NCBI GenBank assembly: GCA_030066905.1 | Contig: JASJAR010000024.1 | Coordinates: 1-64,000 of the forward strand | Reading direction: 5' to 3' | From: Paracoccaceae bacterium | GTDB taxonomy: Bacteria; Pseudomonadota; Alphaproteobacteria; Rhodobacterales; Rhodobacteraceae | DNA length: 64,000 bases | Shown here: in pieces, positions 18,328 to 26,242 of the stretch | Layout of the letters: each line of letters begins with the position of its first letter | Numbering within the stretch: the stretch's first letter is position 1 | Made by a program: the position numbers and the translations under genes | Notes under the pieces: model-generated | Databases searched by the model: none | Seen by the model: the letters and a program-made list of their open reading frames with translations, nothing else | What the model was told of the DNA's origin: nothing

Positions 18328-19932
18328 ATGGAAACGGGCCGGGTCAATCCAGATCGACGTCTCGACGCGCAGGGCATCACGGGGCTCGGGTCTGTCTATT
18401 ACAACCTTCCCGAAGCGGCGCTGATCGAGGCCGCACTGACCCGGGGCGAGGGCAAGCTCGGCCATGGTGGCGCGCTTCTGGTCTCGACCGGCAAGTTCAC
18501 CGGCCGTTCGCCGAAGGACAAGCACGTCGTCCGCACCCCGTCGGTCGAGGACAAGATCTGGTGGGAGAACAACACGCCCATGTCGGTCGCGGGCTTCGAG
18601 GCGCTCCAGGCCGACATGCTCGATCACATGAAGGGCCGCGATTACTACGTGCAGGACCTCTTCGGCGGCGCCGACCCCGCCAACCGGCTCGACGTGCGGG
18701 TTGTTACGGAACTCGCCTGGCATTCTCTCTTCATCCGCCACCTGCTGCGCCGCCCCGATGCCGACGAGATCGACAGTTTCCAGCCGGAATTCACCATCAT
18801 CAACGCGCCCTCGTTCAAGGCCGACCCTGCGCGCCACGATTGCCGTTCGGACACCGTCATCGCGATCAACTTCGACGCCCGGGTGATCCTGATCGGCGGC
18901 ACCGAATATGCCGGCGAGAACAAGAAATCGGTCTTCACGCTTCTCAACTACCTTTTGCCGGAGAAGGGGGTGATGCCAATGCATTGCTCGGCCAACCACG
19001 CGCCGGGCAACCCCGTCGACACGGCGGTGTTCTTCGGGCTCTCGGGCACCGGCAAGACGACGCTCTCGGCCGACCCCGACCGGGTGCTCATCGGCGACGA
19101 CGAACACGGCTGGTCCGAGCGCGGGACGTTCAATTTCGAGGGCGGCTGTTACGCCAAGACGATCAACCTTTCGCCCGAGGCCGAGCCGGAGATCTTCGCC
19201 ACGACGTCCATGTTCGGCACCGTGATCGAGAACATGGTGCACTGCCCCGACACGCTGGCGCTTGATTTCGAGGATGACAGCCTGACGCCGAACATGCGCT
19301 GCGCCTATCCCCTCGACTACATCTCGAACGCCTCGAAGACCGCGCTTGGGGGGCATCCGAAAAACATCATCATGCTGACCTGCGACGCGTTCGGGGTGCT
19401 GCCGCCCATCGCCCGGCTGACCCCGGCGCAGGCGATGTATCACTTCCTGTCGGGCTTCACCTCGAAGGTCGCGGGCACCGAGCGCGGGGTCACCGAGCCG
19501 ACGCCCACCTTCTCGACCTGCTTCGGCGCCCCGTTCCTGCCCCAGCGACCGGAAGTCTACGGCGCGATGCTGAAGGAGAAGATCGCCAAGCACGGCGCCA
19601 CCTGCTGGCTTGTGAACACCGGCTGGACCGGCGGCGCCTATGGGACGGGAAGCCGGATGCCCATCAAGGCCACGCGCGCGCTCCTTTCCGCCGCCCTCGA
19701 CGGCTCGCTTGCCGCCGCCCCCTACCGGACCGACCCCAATTTCGGCTTCGAGGTGCCGACCCATGTGAAGGCCAGCGCGGTGCCTGACATTCTCCTCGAC
19801 CCGAAACGGACCTGGGAAGACCAGGCGGCCTACGATGTGGCCGCCGAGAAGCTCGTGGCGATGTTCGCCGAGAACTTCGCTCAGTACGAGGACAAGATCG
19901 ACGACGACGTCCGGGCGGCGGCGATCGGGTAG
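18328..19932 (+). CDS. pckA: Phosphoenolpyruvate carboxykinase (ATP)
   Basis: Enzyme of gluconeogenesis (534 aa): oxaloacetate + ATP gives PEP + CO2 + ADP. The substrate/metal motifs are TGRSPKDK (about residues 55-62) and MHCSANHAP; the P-loop [10 protein letters not shown] lies at about 235-244, with GDDEHGWS and the kinase-2 region [10 protein letters not shown] following. [16 protein letters not shown] matches the ATP-type enzyme. Length is normal (530-540 aa). It stands alone on the forward strand with a repeat-rich operator region upstream and a palindromic repeat element downstream. Confidence 0.97.
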   Translation: METGRVNPDRRLDAQGITGLGSVYYNLPEAALIEAALTRGEGKLGHGGALLVSTGKFTGRSPKDKHVVRTPSVEDKIWWENNTPMSVAGFEALQADMLDHMKGRDYYVQDLFGGADPANRLDVRVVTELAWHSLFIRHLLRRPDADEIDSFQPEFTIINAPSFKADPARHDCRSDTVIAINFDARVILIGGTEYAGENKKSVFTLLNYLLPEKGVMPMHCSANHAPGNPVDTAVFFGLSGTGKTTLSADPDRVLIGDDEHGWSERGTFNFEGGCYAKTINLSPEAEPEIFATTSMFGTVIENMVHCPDTLALDFEDDSLTPNMRCAYPLDYISNASKTALGGHPKNIIMLTCDAFGVLPPIARLTPAQAMYHFLSGFTSKVAGTERGVTEPTPTFSTCFGAPFLPQRPEVYGAMLKEKIAKHGATCWLVNTGWTGGAYGTGSRMPIKATRALLSAALDGSLAAAPYRTDPNFGFEVPTHVKASAVPDILLDPKRTWEDQAAYDVAAEKLVAMFAENFAQYEDKIDDDVRAAAIG

Positions 19933-20001
19933 GGGCGAACCTCCGACGGATCGGGTCGAGCCCGGCAAGGAGGAGTGCGGCAACGGTCGGCGTGGATACA
20001 C

Positions 20002-20074
20002 GCCCCGGACTTGATCCGGGGCCTCAGCAGGCCTGGCGCGCCGTTAGATCGAGGTCCCGGGTCAAGTCCGGGAC
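20002..20074. repeat. BIME-like palindromic repeat, copy A
   Basis: Two palindromic units facing each other: CCCCGGACTTGATCCGGGG (20003-20021) and, 32 nt later, the inverted related unit GTCCCGGGTCAAGTCCGGGA, extended by C (20054-20074). Each can form a hairpin, and the two can pair with each other. It lies in the 232-nt gap between the convergent pckA and TSUP permease genes and could also help end transcription. Related copies lie near 30.46, 38.66, 42.32, 42.46, 50.56 and 63.43 kb. Confidence 0.85.
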
Positions 20075-20164
20075 GGGTTCGATGAGTGTCGCCATGGCGG
20101 GAAGCTCGTCGGTCCGCTTCAAGGACCGGTCCGGGCTTACCCGCAATCCTGCGCGAACGCCGCC

Positions 20165-20923
20165 TTACCCGACGAGGCCCCGCCGTATGAGATTGAGCCC
20201 CGCCACCACCAGAACGGCAAGCGTGATAGAGCGAAACCGCTCCTGGTCCATCCGGTCCTGAAGCCAGAACCCCGCCAGCATGCCGAGCCCCGCGGGAATA
20301 CAGAGCAGCGCCGAGAAGGCGGCGCGTTCGCCGGTGAAGACGCCCGAATTGAGATGGGCGGCCAGGAGCGTGACCGCGCCGAGGCCGTAGACGACTCCCT
20401 GGATTTGCACCGCCTCCCGCTTCGGTGTCTCCAGAGCGGTGAGATAGAGCACCGTGGGCGGCCCCCAGACCCCCGCAATGCCGCCGATGAAGCCGGCAAA
20501 AAGCGCAATCGTCACTTCGGTCGCCCGCCGCAGATGCGCCGCGACGCGCGGCCGCCAGCCGACGAGTTGCAGGGCCGCAAAGAGGGTGATCGGGACGCCG
20601 ATGAGAAGAAACATCACCCCGTCCGGCAGCAACAGAACGATCTGTGCCGACAGGACGATCATCACCAGAACGATGGCAAGGTAGATCCGATGGGTCCGGG
20701 TCGCGGCGATGGCGTTGCGGAGCCCGCCTCGGGCCGCCTGCAAAAGGTTCGAAGCCACGGTGGGCAGGATCAGGGCGGCGAGCGCCAGTTCGGGGGCCAG
20801 AAACGTCCCCAATCCCGAAATCAGGATCATCGGCATCGCAAAACCGACCGCGCCCTTCACGAGCCCGGCAAACAGCGCAATGGCCACGACCGCGGCCCAG
20901 ATCGTCGGTTCCAGTGTCGGCAT
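20165..20923 (-). CDS. TSUP family (TauE/SafE-like) membrane permease
   Basis: Protein of 252 aa with about eight membrane helices in two related halves, each starting with a glycine-rich segment: IALFAGLVKGAVGFAMP near residue 15 and LFAGFIGGIAGVWGPPTV near residue 138. This is the duplicated signature of TSUP/TauE-SafE proteins, which export or import sulfite, sulfonates or organic acids. The ATG at 20923 follows GGAGAGGGAC; the frame is open to 21022 but without support. The substrate is unknown. It is divergent from the methylsuccinyl-CoA dehydrogenase gene, so an organic acid is possible. Confidence 0.88.
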   Translation of the reverse strand: MPTLEPTIWAAVVAIALFAGLVKGAVGFAMPMILISGLGTFLAPELALAALILPTVASNLLQAARGGLRNAIAATRTHRIYLAIVLVMIVLSAQIVLLLPDGVMFLLIGVPITLFAALQLVGWRPRVAAHLRRATEVTIALFAGFIGGIAGVWGPPTVLYLTALETPKREAVQIQGVVYGLGAVTLLAAHLNSGVFTGERAAFSALLCIPAGLGMLAGFWLQDRMDQERFRSITLAVLVVAGLNLIRRGLVG

Positions 20924-20983
20924 GATGTCCCTCTCCGCTCTGATAGCGAAGGCCTGGGCGCGCTGCACGATCAAAACGACCAA

Positions 20984-20996
20984 GACACATTGTGTC
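20984..20996. promoter_or_regulatory. Perfect 13-nt palindrome between TSUP permease and mcd
   Basis: GACACA-T-TGTGTC lies in the middle of the 161-nt divergent gap, 61 nt upstream of the permease start and about 90 nt upstream of mcd. Its position would suit a regulator acting on either gene. No regulator is recognised from the motif. Confidence 0.35.
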
Positions 20997-21084
20997 GTAT
21001 TGGGCGCCTGAATAGAAATCATCTTGCGCCGCCGTTTCCGCTCGACTATCCCTTCGCAGGTGCAGAAACTCAGGACGACGAACC

Positions 21085-22770
21085 ATGCCCCATGACGGAG
21101 CGACGCCGGTGAACGACACGCCGCTGATCGACGGTCTTCTCGACCTCACCGCCGCCGCTGTCCCGCCTGTCGAGACGCTTCTGGCCACGGCGCAGGGCAA
21201 GGTCCGGGCCATGGTCACCGAGGGCGACCGGGTTTCGGGGGCGCGTATCGAGGCCGAACAGACCGCGACCCACGGGCTGGCGTGGCTGGCGACCTATGTC
21301 GAGGCGCTCAGGCAAATGCAGCGCTGGGCCGAGCGGCTGGACGCGGCCGGCCGTTTCGGCGAGGTGGAGGCGCTGATCCTCCAGATCGGCTTCGGGGAAT
21401 ACCTCTGGCAAATCTACGGCGGCTTGCCGATGAGCCAGGGGGAAATTCTGCGCCCCCAGGACATCGGCCTTTCCCAGGACGACCAGCGGGCGATGATGCA
21501 CCCCGCCGTGATGCGCCTCACCCAGGAGGGCAACAGCCAGGCCGCGCGTATGCGTCTCGTGGAATGCATGCGCGAGCGCAGCGCCGAGGCGACGGTCGGC
21601 GACCCCGGCCTCGACGAGGAATTCGAAATGATTCGGGAGCAGTTCGTGCGCTTTTCCCGCGAGCGCGTGCTCCCCGATGCCCATGAGTGGCACCTCAAGG
21701 ACGAACTGATTCCGCAAAAGATCATCTCCGAGATGGCCGATCTGGGGGTCTTCGGCCTGACGATCCCGGAGGAATTCGGCGGGCTCGGCCTGCCGAAGGT
21801 CTCGATGTGCGTCGTCTCCGAGGAGCTGTCGCGCGGCTATATCGGCGTCGGGTCCCTCGGCACCCGGTCGGAGATCGCTGCCGAACTGATCCTCTGCGGC
21901 GGCACCGAGGCGCAGAAGGCGAAATGGCTGCCCGGGCTCGCTTCGGGCGACATCCTCCCCACGGCTGTCTTCACCGAGCCGAACACCGGCTCAGACCTTG
22001 GCGCGCTGAAGACCAAGGCGGTGAAGAATGCCGACGGCGACTGGGCGCTGAACGGCAACAAAACCTGGATCACCCATGCCGCGCGCACCCATGTGATGAC
22101 CGTGCTCGCCCGGACAATGCCCGGAACCGACGACTACAAGGGCCTATCGATGTTTCTCGCCGAGAAAACCCCCGGCACGGACGACGCTCCCTGGCAGGAC
22201 GAAGGGATTTCCGGCGGCGAGATCGAAGTGCTCGGCTACCGGGGGATGAAGGAGTACACGCTCAACTTCGACGACTTCGAAGTGAAGGGCGAGAACCTCC
22301 TCGGCGGCGCGGAGGGGCAAGGGTTCAAACAGCTCATGCAGACGTTCGAGAGCGCGCGCATCCAGACCGCCGCGCGGGCCGTTGGCGTGGCCCAGTCCGC
22401 CCTCGATGTGGCGATGGCCTATGCCGAGGACAGAAAGCAGTTCGGCAAACCTCTCATCGCCTTCCCCCGGGTGGCATCGAAGCTCGCAATGATGGCCGTC
22501 GAGATCATGGTCGCGCGCCAGCTCACCTATTTCGCTGCCCACGAGAAGGATGAAGACCGCCGTTGCGACCTCGAAGCGGGGATGGCGAAGCTCCTCGGCG
22601 CCAGGGTGGCCTGGGCGGCGGCAGACAACGGGCTGCAAATCCATGGCGGCAACGGGTTTGCCCTGGAATACCCGATCAGCCGTATTCTCTGCGACGCGCG
22701 GATATTGAACATCTTCGAGGGGGCAGCGGAGATTCAAGCGCAGGTGATTGCCAGAAGATTGCTGTCCTGA
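21085..22770 (+). CDS. mcd: (2S)-methylsuccinyl-CoA dehydrogenase
   Basis: Acyl-CoA dehydrogenase of 561 aa, about 170 residues longer than typical members because of an N-terminal helical extension. That architecture marks methylsuccinyl-CoA dehydrogenase of the ethylmalonyl-CoA pathway, which oxidises (2S)-methylsuccinyl-CoA to mesaconyl-CoA and hands electrons to ETF. The dehydrogenase core starts near residue 175; FTEPNTGSDLGALKT is the FAD/substrate loop, ARAVGVAQSALDVA and LQIHGGNGFALEYPISRILCDARILNIFEGAAEIQ-region motifs complete the fold, with the catalytic Glu expected in NIFEGAAEIQ. ETF is encoded at 8.97-10.66 kb. Confidence 0.88.
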   Translation: MPHDGATPVNDTPLIDGLLDLTAAAVPPVETLLATAQGKVRAMVTEGDRVSGARIEAEQTATHGLAWLATYVEALRQMQRWAERLDAAGRFGEVEALILQIGFGEYLWQIYGGLPMSQGEILRPQDIGLSQDDQRAMMHPAVMRLTQEGNSQAARMRLVECMRERSAEATVGDPGLDEEFEMIREQFVRFSRERVLPDAHEWHLKDELIPQKIISEMADLGVFGLTIPEEFGGLGLPKVSMCVVSEELSRGYIGVGSLGTRSEIAAELILCGGTEAQKAKWLPGLASGDILPTAVFTEPNTGSDLGALKTKAVKNADGDWALNGNKTWITHAARTHVMTVLARTMPGTDDYKGLSMFLAEKTPGTDDAPWQDEGISGGEIEVLGYRGMKEYTLNFDDFEVKGENLLGGAEGQGFKQLMQTFESARIQTAARAVGVAQSALDVAMAYAEDRKQFGKPLIAFPRVASKLAMMAVEIMVARQLTYFAAHEKDEDRRCDLEAGMAKLLGARVAWAAADNGLQIHGGNGFALEYPISRILCDARILNIFEGAAEIQAQVIARRLLS

Positions 22771-22841
22771 CTCAGTTGTTTCGCTGTGGATTCCCGCAGG
22801 GAGGGCTACGTCGCTTGGTTCTGAATAGGCTTTTGCTTTGA

Positions 22842-22863
22842 TTTCGTGCAAGGGCGCACGAAG
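22842..22863. promoter_or_regulatory. Palindrome O1 (TTTCGTGC-N6-GCACGAAG)
   Basis: Inverted repeat with arms TTTCGTGC (22842-22849) and GCACGAAG (22856-22863) around a 6-nt spacer. It is almost identical to a second palindrome 101 bp downstream, and both lie upstream of the accessory ATPase gene. Reading it as an operator is inference. Confidence 0.55.
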
Positions 22864-22916
22864 CCGCACAGGTCCTATTCGGCAGCCCAGTTGACGGAGC
22901 AACTGCACTGTTCGGC

Positions 22917-22945
22917 TTGACAGACCCGCATCGATCGTGCGCTTT
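22917..22945 (+). promoter_or_regulatory. Candidate promoter of the accessory ATPase gene
   Basis: A perfect -35 box TTGACA (22917-22922) is followed after 17 nt by CGCTTT, a poor -10 box (22940-22945). The -10 and start region overlap palindrome O2. A strong -35 with an occluded start region would suit a repressed gene. The -10 assignment is weak. Confidence 0.4.
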
Positions 22946-22964
22946 CGTGCATAGTCGCACGAGA
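22943..22964. promoter_or_regulatory. Palindrome O2 (TTTCGTGC-N6-GCACGAGA)
   Basis: Arms TTTCGTGC (22943-22950) and GCACGAGA (22957-22964) around a 6-nt spacer, the same design as O1. An extra half-site ATCGTGC lies at 22934-22940 and a GCAC at 22967-22970. The site ends 9 nt before the ATG at 22973, so a bound protein would block transcription start or the ribosome-binding site. Confidence 0.6.
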
Positions 22965-22972
22965 TAGCACAA

Positions 22973-24088
22973 ATGCCCAAGGATCACTGGCACTACCCAC
23001 GCACTGAGTTCACCGACAAAACCTTCAAGTTGCTCGTCAACGGCCCGACGTCTGCGCTACGCATGTTCGGCAAACGGAGGACAGGCAAGACGTGGTTCCT
23101 GACCAGGGACCTCGCGCCGAGGTTCGAGCTCTATCGCCATAAGGTGGTCTACGCCAATTTCTGGCAGATCGTCTCATCCCCCGTCGCGGTAATGCTTTTT
23201 GCCTGCGACCAGGCATTGCAGAAGCGCAGTCTCGGTGAGCGCCTGCGCCAGCGCGTGACGCCCAGGATCAAACTCACCGCGCTCGGGACGGAAATCGAAC
23301 TCGATCTCACGCCGCCGACCGAGGAACAGACCCCTCCCGATCAGATGCTCTGGCTCGATCAGTATCTCGAACGGCTCGCAAACGACAAACGCCCTACGCT
23401 CCTTCTGTTCGACGAATTCCAGGAACTCGCCCTCACACCGGGCGCGAACGGTCTTATCGCGGCACTCCGCACCGGGCTCGACACGCGCCAGGATGGGCTG
23501 GTCGCCGTCTTCACCGGGTCGTCGGAAGCCGGCCTCAACGCAATGTTCTCCGCGGAGAAGGCGCCCTTCTTCCGCTACGGAAGCCGCTGGGACCTACCCG
23601 CCCTCGGTGACGACTTTGTCTCCCACCAACTTGCTGCCTTCCAAAGGAGCGGCGGCCGGCCAATCGATCTCGACGAGGCAATGGCGGTCTTCGAGCGCTA
23701 TGAGCAGAGCCCCATGTATTTCCGCGATTGGCTATCCGTTCGACTGACCGAGCCGGATCTCGATGCTGATGCGGCCATCGAGGCCGTCGAAAGAGCCATC
23801 GAGGAAGATTTCGGTTTCCGCGATACATGGCTGGAACTCAGCGGTCCGCAGCGCGCCACGTTGCGTCTGATCGCTGACGGCGCTGGAGAGCTCTTTGGCG
23901 CCGGGGCACAGGAGCATATGAAGTCCATCGGTCTTCGAGACCGGCCGACGGGGGATCAGATCAACGCGGCCATTCAGGGGCTTCGTCGCCGCAAGCACCA
24001 GCATATCGTGAAATGGGACGACAAGTGGCATGTCCGCGACACCTTCTTCGGCGATTGGATCAAACGTCGGCCGGCGGACGATTTTTGA
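22973..24088 (+). CDS. AAA/ATPase-2-like P-loop ATPase with C-terminal winged helix, accessory
   Basis: Protein of 371 aa. Walker A is GKRRTGKTW (about 33-41) and Walker B is LLLFDEFQEL (about 143-152); a sensor-like VAVFTGSSEAGL strand follows. The C-terminal ~90 residues (LSGPQRATLRLIADGAGELF...INAAIQGLRRRKHQHIV) look like a winged helix, as in archaeal-type ATPase_2/STAND NTPases. The true role is unknown; relatives occur in mobile or defence contexts. It is a single gene inserted between mcd and recO, converges on recO with 7 nt between the stops, and has no clear Shine-Dalgarno, with a palindromic operator-like site right at its start. Confidence 0.85.
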   Translation: MPKDHWHYPRTEFTDKTFKLLVNGPTSALRMFGKRRTGKTWFLTRDLAPRFELYRHKVVYANFWQIVSSPVAVMLFACDQALQKRSLGERLRQRVTPRIKLTALGTEIELDLTPPTEEQTPPDQMLWLDQYLERLANDKRPTLLLFDEFQELALTPGANGLIAALRTGLDTRQDGLVAVFTGSSEAGLNAMFSAEKAPFFRYGSRWDLPALGDDFVSHQLAAFQRSGGRPIDLDEAMAVFERYEQSPMYFRDWLSVRLTEPDLDADAAIEAVERAIEEDFGFRDTWLELSGPQRATLRLIADGAGELFGAGAQEHMKSIGLRDRPTGDQINAAIQGLRRRKHQHIVKWDDKWHVRDTFFGDWIKRRPADDF

Positions 24089-24095
24089 ACGGTTC

Positions 24096-24815
24096 TCATT
24101 GCCGCCCCAACGTATCGACGAACCGTGCCCGCGCCGCCGGCACCGGCCTCTCGCCCAGCGCCGGCGCGAGATGTTCGCTGACGAAGTGCCCGGTCACTTT
24201 CAGCCCCCGGACAACGCTCGCCGGTTCCCCCGTTCCCTGGCCGAGAAGATCCGGCGAGAGCGGCAGGAGCCGGTCCTTCCACGCCCCCGCGCCTGCCTCC
24301 GATACCGCCCGACCGGTCTTCGGCGAGACATAGGCAAGCCCCTCGGTCGCGCCCGTCGCCGCGCAGCGCGACAGGTCGAGCCCAAAGCCCAGTTCGTCGA
24401 GGAGGGAGAGTTCCCAGCGGAGATAAGCCAGCGGCCACACGGGGCCCTCGCCGATCATGTCGAGGAGGGCGACGGTCTTCTCGTAAAGCACGGGATGGGG
24501 CTCGCGTTCGGGCAGGGCAAACGCCAAGAGCCCCGCGACGGCATTAAGGGCGGCCAGCGTCAGCCGCTCCTCCATCAGATGGGCCCGGCTCCGGACCGGT
24601 TCGACCCTGAAGGTGCCGATATGGTCCGCGAGCCGCGCCCGCCAGGTGAGATCGAGCTCCGCGCCGGGTTGCAGCACGGGCGCCATTTTCCGTGAGGCGC
24701 CGCCCGGCACGACCCCGGCGTGGCGGCCATGGCATTTCGTGAAAACCTCAATGATCTGAGCGGTTTCGCCATGCCGCCGCGCGGCGATGAGCACCCCGGT
24801 CTCGCGCCAGTCCAT
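24096..24815 (-). CDS. recO: DNA repair protein RecO
   Basis: Recombination mediator (239 aa) that loads RecA with RecF and RecR and anneals ssDNA. The N-terminal OB fold starts [21 protein letters not shown], a typical RecO opening, and the helical C-terminal part follows. A four-cysteine zinc site common in some RecO proteins is not obvious here. The ATG at 24815 is chosen to match the family start; the frame is open upstream into the DUF1491 gene. It is the last gene of the era-DUF1491-recO run. Confidence 0.93.
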   Translation of the reverse strand: MDWRETGVLIAARRHGETAQIIEVFTKCHGRHAGVVPGGASRKMAPVLQPGAELDLTWRARLADHIGTFRVEPVRSRAHLMEERLTLAALNAVAGLLAFALPEREPHPVLYEKTVALLDMIGEGPVWPLAYLRWELSLLDELGFGLDLSRCAATGATEGLAYVSPKTGRAVSEAGAGAWKDRLLPLSPDLLGQGTGEPASVVRGLKVTGHFVSEHLAPALGERPVPAARARFVDTLGRQ

Positions 24816-24858
24816 GGGCTTCACCTTGGCGCAAATTCCGATGGCCCGCCAGTGGCCC

Positions 24859-25194
24859 TCAGCCCGCCAGCCCCTCTTCGTCGAGAAGGTGCCGGCCGGC
24901 GCGGTCCTCGACCTCGATGACCCAGAGATCGGGGTCGAAGTCGGACTGACGTGCGATGGCCTCGTCGACGTCCCGTTCGGCACCCTCCGTGAGGACGACC
25001 CAGGCCCGCTCGCCGGTCATCAGGTCGAACGACCGCTGGTAGCCCACCGCCTGCCCGTCGAGGGTCGCGAGCTTGACGAGCACCGCCCCGGCCGTCGGGT
25101 CGCCTTTCCGCGCGACATGGGCGGGAATCGCGGCGAGGTCGAGGCGCCGCAGATAGGCGTCGATCCAGACCTTTGCGGCAAGCCGCGGGGTCAC
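24859..25194 (-). CDS. DUF1491 family protein
   Basis: Protein of 111 aa of the DUF1491 family, a small alphaproteobacterial protein encoded between era and recO. Recognisable segments are [15 protein letters not shown] at the N-terminus, [12 protein letters not shown] in the middle, and [18 protein letters not shown] near the end. Function is unknown. It overlaps the era stop by 4 nt (ATGA), so it is translated with era. Confidence 0.92.
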   Translation of the reverse strand: MTPRLAAKVWIDAYLRRLDLAAIPAHVARKGDPTAGAVLVKLATLDGQAVGYQRSFDLMTGERAWVVLTEGAERDVDEAIARQSDFDPDLWVIEVEDRAGRHLLDEEGLAG

Positions 25195-26111
25195 GCGCCG
25201 TCCTTGAAGTCGAGCCCCATTTCGGCATAGCGCTCGGCCTCTTCGAGCCAGCCGGGGCGCACCTTCACGGTGAGGAACAGATGCACCTCGCGGCCGAGGA
25301 ACTCCCCGATCTCTGCTCTGGCCGCCTGGCTCACTGCCTTGATCGTCTCGCCCTTCTTTCCGAGGACAATCCCCTTATGTCCGTCGCGGGCGACATAGAT
25401 CACCTGGTCGATCCGGGTGGAGCCGTCCTTGCGGTCCTCCCAGGCTTCGGTCTCCACGGTGAGCTGGTAGGGGAGTTCCTGGTGGAGCCTCAATGTCAGC
25501 TTCTCGCGGGTCATCTCGGCGGCGATCATCCGCATCGGCAGGTCGGCGATCTGGTCCTCGGGGTAAAGCCAGGGGCCGTCGGGGAGGCTACGGGCGAGCC
25601 AGGCGCGAAGGTCGGCGACCCCGTGGCCCTTCTCGGCGGAGATCATGAAGGTTTCCGCAAACGGGAACCGCTCGTTCATCTCGGCCGCGAGCCCCAGAAG
25701 CACCGGCGCCTCCACCCGGTCGATCTTGTTGATCGCCAGCGCCACTGTCCGGCCCTCGGCGCGCTCCCCAAGGCTCTCCAGGATCGCCTCGGCCCCCGGC
25801 GTCACACCGCGGTGCGCCTCGATCAGAAGCACGACGATATCGGCATCCGCCGCCCCGCCCCATGCGGCCGCCACCATCGCCCGGTCGAGCCGGCGGCGGG
25901 GGCGGAAAAGCCCCGGCGTATCGACAAAGACGATCTGGCTGTCGCCCTCCATCGCGACGCCTCGGATGCGAGCGCGGGTGGTCTGCACCTTGTGCGTGAC
26001 GATGGAGACCTTCGCCCCGACCATGGCATTGAGCAGCGTGGATTTGCCCGCATTGGGCTCTCCGATAAGGGCGACGAAGCCGGATCGTGTGTTTGATGCT
26101 TTTTCCGACAT
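25191..26111 (-). CDS. era: GTPase Era
   Basis: Essential GTPase (306 aa) that helps mature 16S rRNA and assemble the 30S subunit. G1 is GEPNAGKST (about 17-25), the G3 box DTPG is in VFVDTPGLFRP, and G4 NKID lies in LAINKIDRV. The C-terminal KH domain contains GHKGIVLGKKGETIKAVSQAAR. It is normally the gene after rnc in this group, but here a forward gene separates the two. No Shine-Dalgarno is visible. Confidence 0.97.
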   Translation of the reverse strand: MSEKASNTRSGFVALIGEPNAGKSTLLNAMVGAKVSIVTHKVQTTRARIRGVAMEGDSQIVFVDTPGLFRPRRRLDRAMVAAAWGGAADADIVVLLIEAHRGVTPGAEAILESLGERAEGRTVALAINKIDRVEAPVLLGLAAEMNERFPFAETFMISAEKGHGVADLRAWLARSLPDGPWLYPEDQIADLPMRMIAAEMTREKLTLRLHQELPYQLTVETEAWEDRKDGSTRIDQVIYVARDGHKGIVLGKKGETIKAVSQAARAEIGEFLGREVHLFLTVKVRPGWLEEAERYAEMGLDFKDGA

Positions 26112-26115
26112 TTGC

Positions 26116-26128
26116 GACGCGGACTATA
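26116..26128 (-). promoter_or_regulatory. Candidate -10 box for era, implying a near-leaderless mRNA
   Basis: On the reverse strand TATAGT (26128-26123) would place transcription start only about 5 nt upstream of the era ATG (26111), and no Shine-Dalgarno is visible between. The -35 region is weak. It may be a promoter needed because era is cut off from rnc. Confidence 0.3.
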
Positions 26129-26242
26129 GTGACTTGCTCCGGGAGACCAGTAGCATTGCGCTTTGAACTGCCCGCCCGATGGTTGTCACCTGATGTATGA
26201 GACCTTTAGCGAGTACCTGGTTGAGATCCTGCTCTCACTATT

